From Bacteroidales bacterium (lineage in GTDB: Bacteria; Bacteroidota; Bacteroidia; Bacteroidales; Tenuifilaceae): DNA of 44,044 bases. The position numbers were made by a program, and so were the translations under genes. A model generated the notes under the pieces. That model was not told the DNA's origin and ran no database searches. It was given only the letters and a program-made list of their open reading frames with translations. The stretch is from the NCBI GenBank assembly GCA_017454165.1, contig JAFTDN010000052.1, positions 1-44,044 on the forward strand, read 5' to 3'. The stretch's first letter is position 1; each line of letters begins with the position of its first letter. This document shows, piece after piece, positions 31,032 through 40,800 of this stretch.

Positions 31032-34000
31032 ATGCCCAGTCCAGCCGCACAGCGCCACCACATGAGCAGCCAGCGCAGGCTGCTGCTGGCGGCCACGCTA
31101 TGCGTGGTGGCCGTGGCCATGGGCGCAGCCGCACGCCTCAACGGCATAGCCGAGCGCAGCCCCCGCGTGGCCGAGCTTGAGGCCCGCATCGCCCGCAGAC
31201 TTGAGCACAACAGGGTGCTCGCCCACGAGCTTGGGCTCACGCTGCGCAACGCTTCCCCGCGCATGGCCCACGCCCGTGCGCTCGAGTTCTACAGTCAGCA
31301 GCTACAGCCCGCAGGAGTGGAGCTGCTCGTGTTCCGCCACGACTCGCTGCTGTTCTGGTCGTCGAACATCGACCTGCCCCCCGACACCACCGATGGCCCC
31401 GCTCGCCTGCTGCGCTACAGCAGCTGCCGCTTTCTGGCCCAGAGCTTGAAGCTGGGGCAAGGGCTATACGGCCTGATGCTGTCGAGGTTCTACATGGACT
31501 ACCCCTACCAAAACGATCTGCTGCACAACGGGCTATGCGCTGGCTACAGATGCATGGAGGGCTACGCGCCATCGCGCTCGCAGTCGTATGGAGCCGTACC
31601 CATTGAGCCGCAGGGGATGGAGCGGTTCTACATGGTGCCCACCGATCTGGCGCGGCTCAGCACTATGCCCGCGTGGGTGCTATGGATGCAATGGGCCGCC
31701 GCCCTGCTGCTGGCAGTTGCCATGTCCATAGCACTGAGCGTTAAGCCCATAGCTAAACGCCCTGGGCTGCGGCTCGCCGCCACAACGCTAGGGCTGGTAG
31801 GGCTACGGGCCATATCGATGTGGGCCGATGTGCCCGCCACGCAGGGCAGCCGCCTGTTCGACCCCGAGCTATTCGCCCACAACGCGCTGAACCCCTCGCT
31901 GGGCGACTTCTTCGTGAACTCGCTGGTGGCCTTCACCATCATCGCGCTCCTATACAACTTCACAGCGACCCGCGCTGTCCGATGGCCATTGGGCCAGAGC
32001 TGCCCCGCAGCCTTTGTGGCCGCGCTGGCGGTGTGGGGCATCTTCGGCATCGCCGACTCCAGCTTGGTGGCGCTGGTGCGCCATTCTACCCTGCCGCTCG
32101 AGCCCATCCCCATGCTCAACCTGAACATCTACTCGGGTGTGGCCTACCTCTCCATGGCCTGCTGGATCTGTGGGGCCTTACTGATGCTGTCGGCATGGGT
32201 GAAACTGTTCGTCAGCGGATTGGGCCTGCGCACCGCGCTAGCTGTGCTGCTGAGCTCATGGGGGCTAGGCTGCGGGCTGCTGGTGCTGCTTCCCACGAGC
32301 ATCACTTGGTTTGGCCCCGCGCTAGCCGCGTTGATGGCGACCGTCATGCTCGTGCAGCGCATCCGCCTCCCCCATAGACAGGGAAACGGGATGTTCTTGG
32401 TGCTTGTGGCCATGGCGGCGGTGTACTCCGCCATGGTAGTACTGCACTGCAGCCGCCAAAAGGACGATGAAATCAGGCAGCTGCTGGCCATCGGTCTAAG
32501 CACCGAGCGCGACCCGCTGGCCGAGCTGCTTCTGGCCCAAATTGGATCTAGGATACAGTCCGACACCACCGTGGCACAGCACATAGCGCACATCGACCAG
32601 CACGGCACCGACCTCTACGACCACCTGCGGCGGGGACATTTTAGGGACTACCTCACCCGCTACGACATGCGGGCCACCGTGTGCACACCCGGTGCAGAGA
32701 TATGGCCCGACAGTGCCGATGCCCCCATAGCCTGCGAACAGCACTTCAGGGACATAATAGAACGCTACGGAACGCCGCTGGGCGCATCGGCATTCCACTT
32801 CCTGAACCTGCAAAACGGCGCGGTGAACTACATCGGCCAGATGCTGTTCGATGGTGGGCGGGTACAGCTATTCGTGGAGCTCGAGAGCCGCCCCAGCTGG
32901 GAGCAGCTCGGCTACCCCGAGCTGCTGATGGTGGGGAGGTCGCCCAAGCACAAATTCTACGGCCACTCCTACGCCAAGTATCACCATGGCAGGCTCATCA
33001 GCCAATGGGGCGAGTTCGACTACCCGCTCAGCACCACCGGGCTGCATCTCCCCCCAGGGCCGCGCACCAGAATAGTGCTCAATGGCTACGTGCACACCGT
33101 GCACAGCACCAGCCCCGACAACCTAGTGCTGGTAAGCCAGCAGCGGGAGCACCTGCTCAGCATCACCACGTCGGCCGTGTACAGCTTCGTGTTCTATCTG
33201 GTGGCGATGTTCGCCCTGCTACGCCTGAGCCGATGGGGCGTAAGGCTGAGGTGCAGGGGGGCAAAGCCCAGCTTTAAGAATCGTGTGAAATGGGCCATGG
33301 GGCTGATTGTGGTGCTGTCGATGCTGTTGGTGGGCATAGGTACGCTGCTGTACAGTGTGCGCAACTTCGACCATCGCATACATAAAAACCTGAGCGAGAA
33401 GCTGATGTCGATTACCCTTGAGCTGTACCGCGACCTGCCCATGCTCCACGACATCGACCTGCACCGCGATGCGCTGCAGGACAAGCTCATCGGACTGTCC
33501 AACGTATTCTACACCGACATCAACATCTACGACACCACCGGCCTGCTGGCCATCACCTCGCGCCCAGAGGTGTTCGACCGAGGGCTGGTGGGCCACCGGA
33601 TGGACTGCCAGGCCTGGAGCGAAGTCCACCTAGGAGCGTGCGCCAAGTTCGTCGGACGCGAGGCCATCGGCGGGGCAAAGTTCCTATCGGCCTACGTGCC
33701 CATCACCAGCTCGGGGAGCCGAACTATAGCCTACCTCAACCTGCCATACTTCACCAAGGGAGAGGAGCTTACCAACGAGCTGCACTCCATCGTCATGGCC
33801 ATCGTGAACATCTACACCCTCATGCTGATGCTGGCCGTGGCCGTGGCCATCGTCATATCGGAACAGATTACCCGCCCCCTAGCGCTCATCCGCGACAAGA
33901 TGCGCAGGGTGAGCATCAGCGGGCGCAACGACCCCATTGAGTACTCGGGCCACGACGAGGTGGGGCAGCTGGTGGGCGAGTACAACCGTATGCTGATGGA

Positions 34001-34724
34001 GCTCGACCGCAGCACCCGCGCCCTGGCGCAGAGCCAGCGCGAAAACGCCTGGCGCGAGATGGCTCGACAGGTGGCCCATGAGGTGAAGAACCCGCTAACG
34101 CCTATCAAACTGAGCCTACAGCACCTCATAAGGGCGAAAAAGGCGGGCGCAGAGAGCTGGGATGCCCTGTTCGACCGCTTCGCCAGCTCGCTCAACGAGC
34201 AGATTGACACGCTATCACGCATCGCATCGGAGTTCTCCACCATCGCCAAGCTGCCCGTGGGGCAGGCCGCGCCCATCGACATGCGCAGGCTGCTCGCCGA
34301 TGTGCTGAACATATTTGTGGGCTACGCCGACAGCCATGTACGCATAGCGCTGCGCGATGAGCTACCCCCTGAAGCCAGCTCCACCGTGGAAGCCAACCGC
34401 GACCAGCTGATGCGTGTGTTCAACAATCTGATAATTAACGCCATACAGGCTATAGGGGCGGAGCAGCCTGGCGTGGTCGAAGTGAGGCTGATGGCCTGCA
34501 GCAGCGGCGATTTGCGCGTGGAGGTGATCGACAGCGGCGCAGGCATATCGCCCGAGGCCATGGCCAAGCTCTTCACCCCCAACTTCACCACCAAAACGGG
34601 CGGTTCGGGCCTAGGGCTGGCCATATCCAAGGCTATAGTGGAGACCTACAACGGTAAAATCGGGGCTACGGGGCGGCCCGACAAGGGGGCTACGTTCTGG
34701 GTGGAGCTGCCCACCATGGGCTAG
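31032..34724 (+). CDS. Large multi-pass sensor histidine kinase (NtrY-like kinase core)
   Basis: 1230 residues. Helix at about 17-35, a first extracytoplasmic region (36-210), a cluster of about eight membrane helices (213-480), a second extracytoplasmic region (480-710), further helices near 720 and 755, a third sensor region (780-920), a helix (925-950) ending SEQITRPL and a HAMP domain. The kinase core has phospho-acceptor His1016 in QVAHEVKNPLTPIKLS, N box NLIINAIQAI, G1 IDSGAGISPEAM and G2 GGSGLGLAIS. No response regulator is adjacent, so partner and signal are unknown. It begins six bases after rlmH; a second possible start is the Met at 31062. Confidence 0.9.
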   Translation: MPSPAAQRHHMSSQRRLLLAATLCVVAVAMGAAARLNGIAERSPRVAELEARIARRLEHNRVLAHELGLTLRNASPRMAHARALEFYSQQLQPAGVELLVFRHDSLLFWSSNIDLPPDTTDGPARLLRYSSCRFLAQSLKLGQGLYGLMLSRFYMDYPYQNDLLHNGLCAGYRCMEGYAPSRSQSYGAVPIEPQGMERFYMVPTDLARLSTMPAWVLWMQWAAALLLAVAMSIALSVKPIAKRPGLRLAATTLGLVGLRAISMWADVPATQGSRLFDPELFAHNALNPSLGDFFVNSLVAFTIIALLYNFTATRAVRWPLGQSCPAAFVAALAVWGIFGIADSSLVALVRHSTLPLEPIPMLNLNIYSGVAYLSMACWICGALLMLSAWVKLFVSGLGLRTALAVLLSSWGLGCGLLVLLPTSITWFGPALAALMATVMLVQRIRLPHRQGNGMFLVLVAMAAVYSAMVVLHCSRQKDDEIRQLLAIGLSTERDPLAELLLAQIGSRIQSDTTVAQHIAHIDQHGTDLYDHLRRGHFRDYLTRYDMRATVCTPGAEIWPDSADAPIACEQHFRDIIERYGTPLGASAFHFLNLQNGAVNYIGQMLFDGGRVQLFVELESRPSWEQLGYPELLMVGRSPKHKFYGHSYAKYHHGRLISQWGEFDYPLSTTGLHLPPGPRTRIVLNGYVHTVHSTSPDNLVLVSQQREHLLSITTSAVYSFVFYLVAMFALLRLSRWGVRLRCRGAKPSFKNRVKWAMGLIVVLSMLLVGIGTLLYSVRNFDHRIHKNLSEKLMSITLELYRDLPMLHDIDLHRDALQDKLIGLSNVFYTDINIYDTTGLLAITSRPEVFDRGLVGHRMDCQAWSEVHLGACAKFVGREAIGGAKFLSAYVPITSSGSRTIAYLNLPYFTKGEELTNELHSIVMAIVNIYTLMLMLAVAVAIVISEQITRPLALIRDKMRRVSISGRNDPIEYSGHDEVGQLVGEYNRMLMELDRSTRALAQSQRENAWREMARQVAHEVKNPLTPIKLSLQHLIRAKKAGAESWDALFDRFASSLNEQIDTLSRIASEFSTIAKLPVGQAAPIDMRRLLADVLNIFVGYADSHVRIALRDELPPEASSTVEANRDQLMRVFNNLIINAIQAIGAEQPGVVEVRLMACSSGDLRVEVIDSGAGISPEAMAKLFTPNFTTKTGGSGLGLAISKAIVETYNGKIGATGRPDKGATFWVELPTMG

Positions 34725-34759
34725 CCGCCGCTGGTAAAAGCCTAAACGATTTGCCACAG

Positions 34760-35053
34760 CTACATCTTGCAACGATGCCTCAAGACCAATATCATCCCTT
34801 TGCCTGGTTTGAACATCATTACCACACCGCAGCGCATCAATCCAGCCTCGCACCCGTGCTCCTTCGGCAGCAACGCATCCGCCAGCTGCTACATGAACAT
34901 CTCGAAATCAACCGCTTTTGGCAGATGCTCCAATGGGTCGCCCATCTCAGAAAGCTTGCGTTACTTGTCTTCTCTGCTAAACAATATCGTGTTGCCTGTC
35001 GTCTTGTACTTTTTCATCGCTGTTCCTTTTGTCTGGTTCCCCAATGACGACAT
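34760..35053 (-). pseudogene. Decayed N-terminal fragment of an IS5-type transposase
   Basis: A single minus-strand frame of 98 codons interrupted by two stops (TAA at 34963, TAG at 34891). Read through, it gives KKYKTTGNTILFSREDK, then RKLSEMGDPLEHLPKAVDFE and MF, then ALLPKE and VVMMFK with ILVL. These match the start of IS5/IS1182-type transposases (LFS, GDPLxxLxxxVDFEMF, MMFKxLVL). The DDE catalytic part is absent. The plus-strand frames here are not protein-like. An AT-rich flank follows to 35171. Confidence 0.65.
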
Positions 35054-35171
35054 TTTATGTGACTTGTTATTTGACTATCAATATTTATATACTCTAAAAA
35101 TCCCACCATAACGTAAAATGCAATTTATTTCAAACGATTATACAGAATCTATTTTTTGACCTCAAAACACA
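35054..35171. other. AT-rich intergenic flank of the transposase remnant
   Basis: Markedly AT-rich against a GC-rich background, with no open gene and no clear terminal inverted repeat. It is probably the residual left end of the insertion sequence or a promoter-like spacer. Together with the remnant it fills the 447-base gap between the kinase and comF. Confidence 0.4.
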
Positions 35172-35897
35172 CTAGCTACCGCCAGCAAAGGCTAGTGCGG
35201 CCACGCTCACCCTGATGTCCGGGCAGCCCTCCACCAGCACCTGCACACAGTGCTCGAGGGTGGCTCCGGTGGTAATCACGTCATCGACCAGCAACACATG
35301 GCGCCCAGCCAAATGCTCCGCCCGCCTCACGCCGAAGGCGTTGGCCACGTTCTGTAGACGTTCCTCGCGGCTCTTCTGGGTCTGCGTTTGGGTGAACCTG
35401 TGCCTAAATAGCACATTGGACTCCACCCGCCATCCCGTGCGCTGGGCCATGCCCTCAGCTATGGCCTGTGACTGGTTGTAGCCGCGCTGGTGCTGCTTAC
35501 GCGGATGGAGCGGCACGGGCACCACCACATCAACATCGGCGTACAGGGCTGAGCCCATCAGCTCCTGGCCGAACTTTTGCCCCAAGAACACCCCGATGTC
35601 CCTGCGGCCATGATATTTAAGCATGTGCAGCAGCTTCTGATAGCGGCTGCCCTTGGCGAAGTAGAAATAGGCGCAAGCCTGCTCTACGGGCACACGACCC
35701 CACAGCTGCTTGGCCACAGGGTTGTCGGGAGAATTCCACGAGCGGGTACGCGGGATGTCGTAGAGGCAGGCCGTGCACAGCACCTCCTCGCCCACCGCCA
35801 GCCCCTCGTGGCACACCGCGCAGGTGCTGGGGTAGAGCAAGTGGACGAAACTCCTGCACAGCTCACGCAGCCCGCTTATCGCTACTCGCATCGGCAT
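35172..35897 (-). CDS. comF: ComF-family phosphoribosyltransferase-fold protein
   Basis: 241 residues. N-terminal zinc-ribbon cysteines (CAVC, CTAC), central KYHGRRDIGVFLGQKFG and VVPVPLHPRKQHQRGYNQS, then the PRPP-binding loop VLLVDDVITTGAT. Linked to DNA uptake in competent bacteria; role here unproven. ATG 35897 overlaps the end of the upstream gene by 16 bases, so it is the last gene of the gingipain-like operon. Confidence 0.92.
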   Translation of the reverse strand: MPMRVAISGLRELCRSFVHLLYPSTCAVCHEGLAVGEEVLCTACLYDIPRTRSWNSPDNPVAKQLWGRVPVEQACAYFYFAKGSRYQKLLHMLKYHGRRDIGVFLGQKFGQELMGSALYADVDVVVPVPLHPRKQHQRGYNQSQAIAEGMAQRTGWRVESNVLFRHRFTQTQTQKSREERLQNVANAFGVRRAEHLAGRHVLLVDDVITTGATLEHCVQVLVEGCPDIRVSVAALAFAGGS

Positions 35898-37873
35898 AGC
35901 TCTGCCTTTAGTGAGCAGATTAGGGCCAGCACCTCCTCCACCTCGCGCTGGTATCCCAGCATGTTAGTGTTGAGCGCCTGCATGGTGGCCAGATTTTTGC
36001 TCGCTGGATTCACAGCGAGCAGCTCGCGCAGGTTCTGCATGTCGCGCTGGGCCACCTCCAGCTTGGTTTGCAGGTATAGCACCGACTGTAGGGCTGAGTC
36101 GGCATCCAGCAGCCGGCCCAGCCCTGCACCGATGCGCTGCGCCCGCTCCATGGCATGGAACAGCCAGGGTTGCAACGCGTTGCGCAGGCTGTCGTGCTGG
36201 GCGAGGGTCACGGCCAGGTGATGCTGCTCGAGCCGCGCCCCGAAGCCATTGATGGCCGCGATGGCGCGGTCGCGGCACAGCCCGCACGAGGTGTTGTTGA
36301 GGCGCTGGAGCAAGAGCGCTGGGGCTTGCTGGTTGCTCGGGACGGCGGGCAGCGAGTCGAGCCTCAGCACCTCGGCCTCGTAGGCCGAGCGGTAGAGCGA
36401 GGCTTCGAGACGCTCTACGTGGGCCTGGATGAGCCGTCCCTCTTGCTCCTGCGCCATGAGCTCGGGTCTGAAGGTGCCCGAGAATCGCAGCGCGGCCACC
36501 TGCCCCTCTAGCCCTAGCTGCGATGCGGGCTCGCCGCGCTCCACGGCCATAAGCGTGTGCACGAGCTCCTTGGTTGATTTCAGGTTGTGGTCGTTGTCGA
36601 GGTGCAGCGAGGCGAAACCAACGATGGACTCATACTCGGGCTTGAATATGGAGCTGTAGGTGCCGTTGTTGCGGTATTTATAGCCCATCTCGTGCTGCGT
36701 TTTGATCAGCTGGCGGTAGTACTGCATCACCCTGAACAGGCTGCCCGATATGGCATCGGAGTTGCCCGTGCGGTAGTTCAGGCTGTACACATCGAGGTGG
36801 TTTTTCAGGTGGGCGTACACCGTCAGGAATCCTATAAAATCTTTCTCCTGGCGATAGGTATCGGCGTTGATCAGGCTCTGCCTGTATCCGTTCTCGATGT
36901 CGAGCTTGCGCTTCTCGATATTGGCGAATGTAACCTCATCGCCCGATATGGGGTCGAGCTTGTAGAGCGACTTGTAGTTCACCACCGCTATTACTGGGTA
37001 CTGCGTGTGGCCCACCAGCTCGGCCAGCGTGGCGCGGCTCAGGGTGTGCCCCACGGTGTCGAGGAATGCGCTTAGGGGCGCGGTATTGAGCTCCATGGGG
37101 GGGCTCCCATTGGGCCCCAGCGCGTATAGCTTGATGGAGTGCACACGGGTGTTGAAGTTCTTCTGCTCAAAGAGCCTTATGGTGGAGCTGAAGCGGTACT
37201 CCTTCTTCTTAGTGTTGGCCTCGATGAAGCTGCCGAACTCACCCACTATGCCCAGCACCGCGCCGCTGAGCGTACCCAAAGCCGATAGGTTTTTGAGCTG
37301 CGAGGCCACCATGCCCAACACCATGTCGCGGTCGTTGTTGGTGATGGCCCGCACCTGCAGCTCGGCATCGATATGATCAGAGGTGGTGTAGAGCGGTAGG
37401 TTGTCTATAATCCTTATGTGGTCGATGTTATCGCTCACGTAAGTGTGGTATTTTTGGTCGGCATCACGATTGATCTGGAAATTGTACAGCGGGTAGGTTA
37501 TACTATTATCCCCCAGTAGCTTAACATGCTTGAGGCTGGCCGTAATGAAGAGGTACTCGAGCCGCTCCTCGGCTAGGCCCGAGCGGCGGCGCCGCCGCTG
37601 CGACTGCTCGAGCCGCACAAACTCCAGCTCGTTAATCACATCGCTGAAGCGTTCGCCGTTGAGCAGATATATGTCGGTGGACAGGTACTGCCACTCACCC
37701 GTGAAGGTGAAACGTGCCGTATCGTTGAATATGAGCTGCGGCTCTATGTCGCGCTGGGCGCTGAGCCTATGCGGGCCGCCCAACAGCAGCAGCACCAGCA
37801 GCAGAGGGGCCGCCGCCTGCAGCGCACTGGACCAGTTCACAGGTTGCAGATATGTCCGTACCGCTTTCAACAT
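35882..37873 (-). CDS. Unrecognised exported protein of 663 residues
   Basis: I do not recognise a family. From ATG 37873 there is a signal peptide with a long Leu-rich core (PLLLVLLLLGGPHRLSA-Q), so it is exported. Residues about 30-230 are predicted mainly beta, with an Arg-rich patch SQRRRRRSG and a glycine-rich hydrophobic stretch (ALGTLSGAVLGIVGEFG) that could insert in or pack against membrane. The C-terminal third is helical and contains a lone CGLC motif and possible coiled coil (QEQEGRLIQAHVERLEASLY). There is no T9SS sorting domain and no lipobox. It lies 24 bases behind the gingipain-like gene and overlaps comF, so it probably acts with the secreted peptidase or in the envelope, which is inference from position only. 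Confidence 0.85.
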   Translation of the reverse strand: MLKAVRTYLQPVNWSSALQAAAPLLLVLLLLGGPHRLSAQRDIEPQLIFNDTARFTFTGEWQYLSTDIYLLNGERFSDVINELEFVRLEQSQRRRRRSGLAEERLEYLFITASLKHVKLLGDNSITYPLYNFQINRDADQKYHTYVSDNIDHIRIIDNLPLYTTSDHIDAELQVRAITNNDRDMVLGMVASQLKNLSALGTLSGAVLGIVGEFGSFIEANTKKKEYRFSSTIRLFEQKNFNTRVHSIKLYALGPNGSPPMELNTAPLSAFLDTVGHTLSRATLAELVGHTQYPVIAVVNYKSLYKLDPISGDEVTFANIEKRKLDIENGYRQSLINADTYRQEKDFIGFLTVYAHLKNHLDVYSLNYRTGNSDAISGSLFRVMQYYRQLIKTQHEMGYKYRNNGTYSSIFKPEYESIVGFASLHLDNDHNLKSTKELVHTLMAVERGEPASQLGLEGQVAALRFSGTFRPELMAQEQEGRLIQAHVERLEASLYRSAYEAEVLRLDSLPAVPSNQQAPALLLQRLNNTSCGLCRDRAIAAINGFGARLEQHHLAVTLAQHDSLRNALQPWLFHAMERAQRIGAGLGRLLDADSALQSVLYLQTKLEVAQRDMQNLRELLAVNPASKNLATMQALNTNMLGYQREVEEVLALICSLKAELCRCE

Positions 37874-37897
37874 GCTATAATACAATGATTTAACTTA

Positions 37898-40800
37898 CTA
37901 TTCCACCGCTACGCGGATGCAGGCGCAGCGCCCATCGATGGTATGGGCCATCAGCAGGTAGATACCAGGCGGCAGGCCGCTCACGTCGATTACGGAGCGC
38001 TGGCCAGAGCCAAGGCGCTGCTCGCGCATACGCACACCCACTAGGCTGTACAGGGACACACACCCGAGCGGCTCGTCGGCCTCCACCCGCAGCTCGCCAT
38101 GCGCGGGGTTGGGGTAGGCCCGCAACCCCGCGACGGAGCGGGCCGAGAGGCCCAATGGCTCGGTCACCTCCACCCCCACCACGTTGGATACCAGGCTCAG
38201 GCTATTGTCATCGATAGCCGAAGATCCTACCACGCCGCAGATGGCCTTCACCTTGTACCTATAGTGCTGGCCGAAGTTCACGCTAGTATCAACAAACGTG
38301 GGCTCCAAGATGCCCTGGGCCACCACATGATTATCATCGCGCAGCACCCTGAACACCTGCCCAGGGGCGGCCTCCCACACGAGGCGCACCACGGGGCGAC
38401 CGAGGTGCGGATGCCTTTCGACTGCGGCTTGCAGGTTGCTGGGAGGGGTGCACGGGCGCAGATGCACCAGCAGCGCGCTGGACATGGGCCCATTAGGCCC
38501 ATCATCGCACAGCGACTGTACGCTGTAGCGCAGCGGCCCCGCGTAGGCGGTGGGGTCTTTGTACTGCGCCTCGCCTATGCCGCTGGCCAGCAGGGTGTCG
38601 TTGCGGTACACAGCATAGCGTATGCCCGGCATTTGCGAGGTCTGCCACGTAAGGCTCACCTCGTGCCTATCGATGGAGTTGAGGTAGCGGTAGCGGTAGC
38701 TCAGGTTGGAGGGCGCACGGCAGTCCTTGGTGCTCGCCGATACCGATGCTGAGGGGGCGCTCTCGCCCATACATGCCACGGCCGTTACCGTATAGGCGAA
38801 CTGCCCGCCGGGGAGCAGCCCGCCATCAACATAGATGGTATCCAGAATACTGATTGCCAGTATTTTGCCATTTTTATAGACATTATAGCACAGCGCATCG
38901 GGCATTGGTTCCCATTTAAGGCTCGCGGTGTAGGCATCGGTGCTCGCATCGCGCTCCGCGCTCACACTAAGCCCAGTGGGTGGGCTGGGCGGCAGGCCGC
39001 CGCCACATGTGCATGAGCACACAAAGCGCACCGCCGCCCCCCGCACATTGCTCACATGGGCAATCTGCGCCCCTTCGGCGTAGGCCACGCGGAACGACTG
39101 CTCTGCGGCATACCTCCCCAGCTCGACGAATTCCACGCATATAGCAGCGCCAATGGGTAGCTCCAGCACATGGGTTTGCATGTAGCCACTGGCCATGGTT
39201 ATGGAGGTATCTAGCCCATTCACATCCGTTATGCGCAGCATATTGCCGTGCCAACCATCTTTGTACTCGCTGTTGCCGTAAAGGGTGAGCTCCACCTTGC
39301 AGGTGTTGGAGAGCACAAAGCGGCCCTTGGCCTCCTCGCCGGGCACATTGCCGGGTACAATGGACACCTCGAATGGAATCGCATCGTCGGACGTGCACTC
39401 GGGGGCGATGTCAACAACGAACGCAACCCGCCCCGTGCTGTTGGGAGCTATGCTGCTCACGCGCTGAATGGGCGGCAAGCCTAGCACCAATGGACTATGG
39501 GTCGATAGCTCCACCTGCACATCGGTGGCCTCGTAGCTGCCAGCGTTTAGCACATCCACATTCACAACAACTTGGTTGTCAGCACCGAGCAGCTCATTCC
39601 ATGAAGCCCGCTGGTACACCAGCTTGGGCTTATGGGCCTCTAGGCTGATGGTGCTAGTCCATGTGCGCTCCGCGCTGACGACCTCCACATCAATGTGGAG
39701 GTGCTGCCCATCGGGCAGCGCGGGGCTGGTTCGTAGCGCAAAGCTGTCCAGCAGGCAGTTCGCCCCGGGGGCCAGCGCCTCTATGTTGGCCTCGCCCTCC
39801 ACCATGACCAGCGGGTTGGCACTGCTCAGCCTCACCGTGGATGCCGCCGATGCCTCCAAACCTATGTTTTGCAGCTTGAGCTGTAGGAGCGAGGGGCGGC
39901 CCGAGAGCAGCAGCCCGTCGTGGTTTAGCTCCATCTGGACGCATTTCACGTATGGCCCATCGATGGGCAGCACATCGATTTCCTGATATATGGTGGTGGT
40001 GTTGAAGCCCGTGGCCACCAGCAGGGCCTTGCCCACCTCAAAGCCATCGGTGGGCAGGGTTATGCGGCCATCGGCATCGGTAAAGCCCGACACGTAGCGC
40101 CCGTTCTGCGACAGGCACACCTGGATGTTGTCCGCTGGCAGCCCCTCGGCGGTGAACTCGGTGCTGAAAGCAATACCGCAAAGGGCGTACATGCTCGATG
40201 CAGCCAGCGTTTTGGGCGGTGCGGTGCGTACTTGCAGGGCGGCATCGCCAAACACCACCCAAGTTTGGGCGGTGGAGCGCCCAACGCCCCCATAATCCCT
40301 CAGCATGAGCGACAATCCGTTGATGTGGATGCTGCCCAGCAGCGTTCGGCGCTCTTCGGTGTTGATGCCGCTGCCGGGGTTGTGGTCGTAGTCGTAGCCC
40401 CCGGTGAGCAGGTCGTTGAAGTAGTCCTGCCCGCGCATGGGCGGGGCCCATGGCTGGTTTATCGATGACATGAACGTGGCCACCGCGCCACCATTGCTCT
40501 GCCGCAGCCATGCCTCGGCGAAGTTGTTGCCCAGGTCGTAGGCCCCCACCAGGCAGGCCGTGGCGATGATGAACGGTAGCTTGTGGCCATTGGTCAATTT
40601 CCGCACATTGGTGGTGGTGTAGCCCGTGGTAACGAAGCTATGCGAGTACCCGTGGCCGGTGTAGTTCATTATGCTGGCCCCCTCCTCTATGGCGGCGTGC
40701 AACCTAGCGGGCAGGCAGTCATCCTGCCCCTGATGAAAGCGCAAACGCCGTTGGTAGCCATCGGGCCGTAGCTTGTGATCCCATATCACATTGGAGTGGG

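Noticed and set aside
34767..35111. Plus-strand open frames between the kinase and comF
   Set aside because: The opposite strand carries transposase-like sequence in one frame despite stops, which explains the region better.
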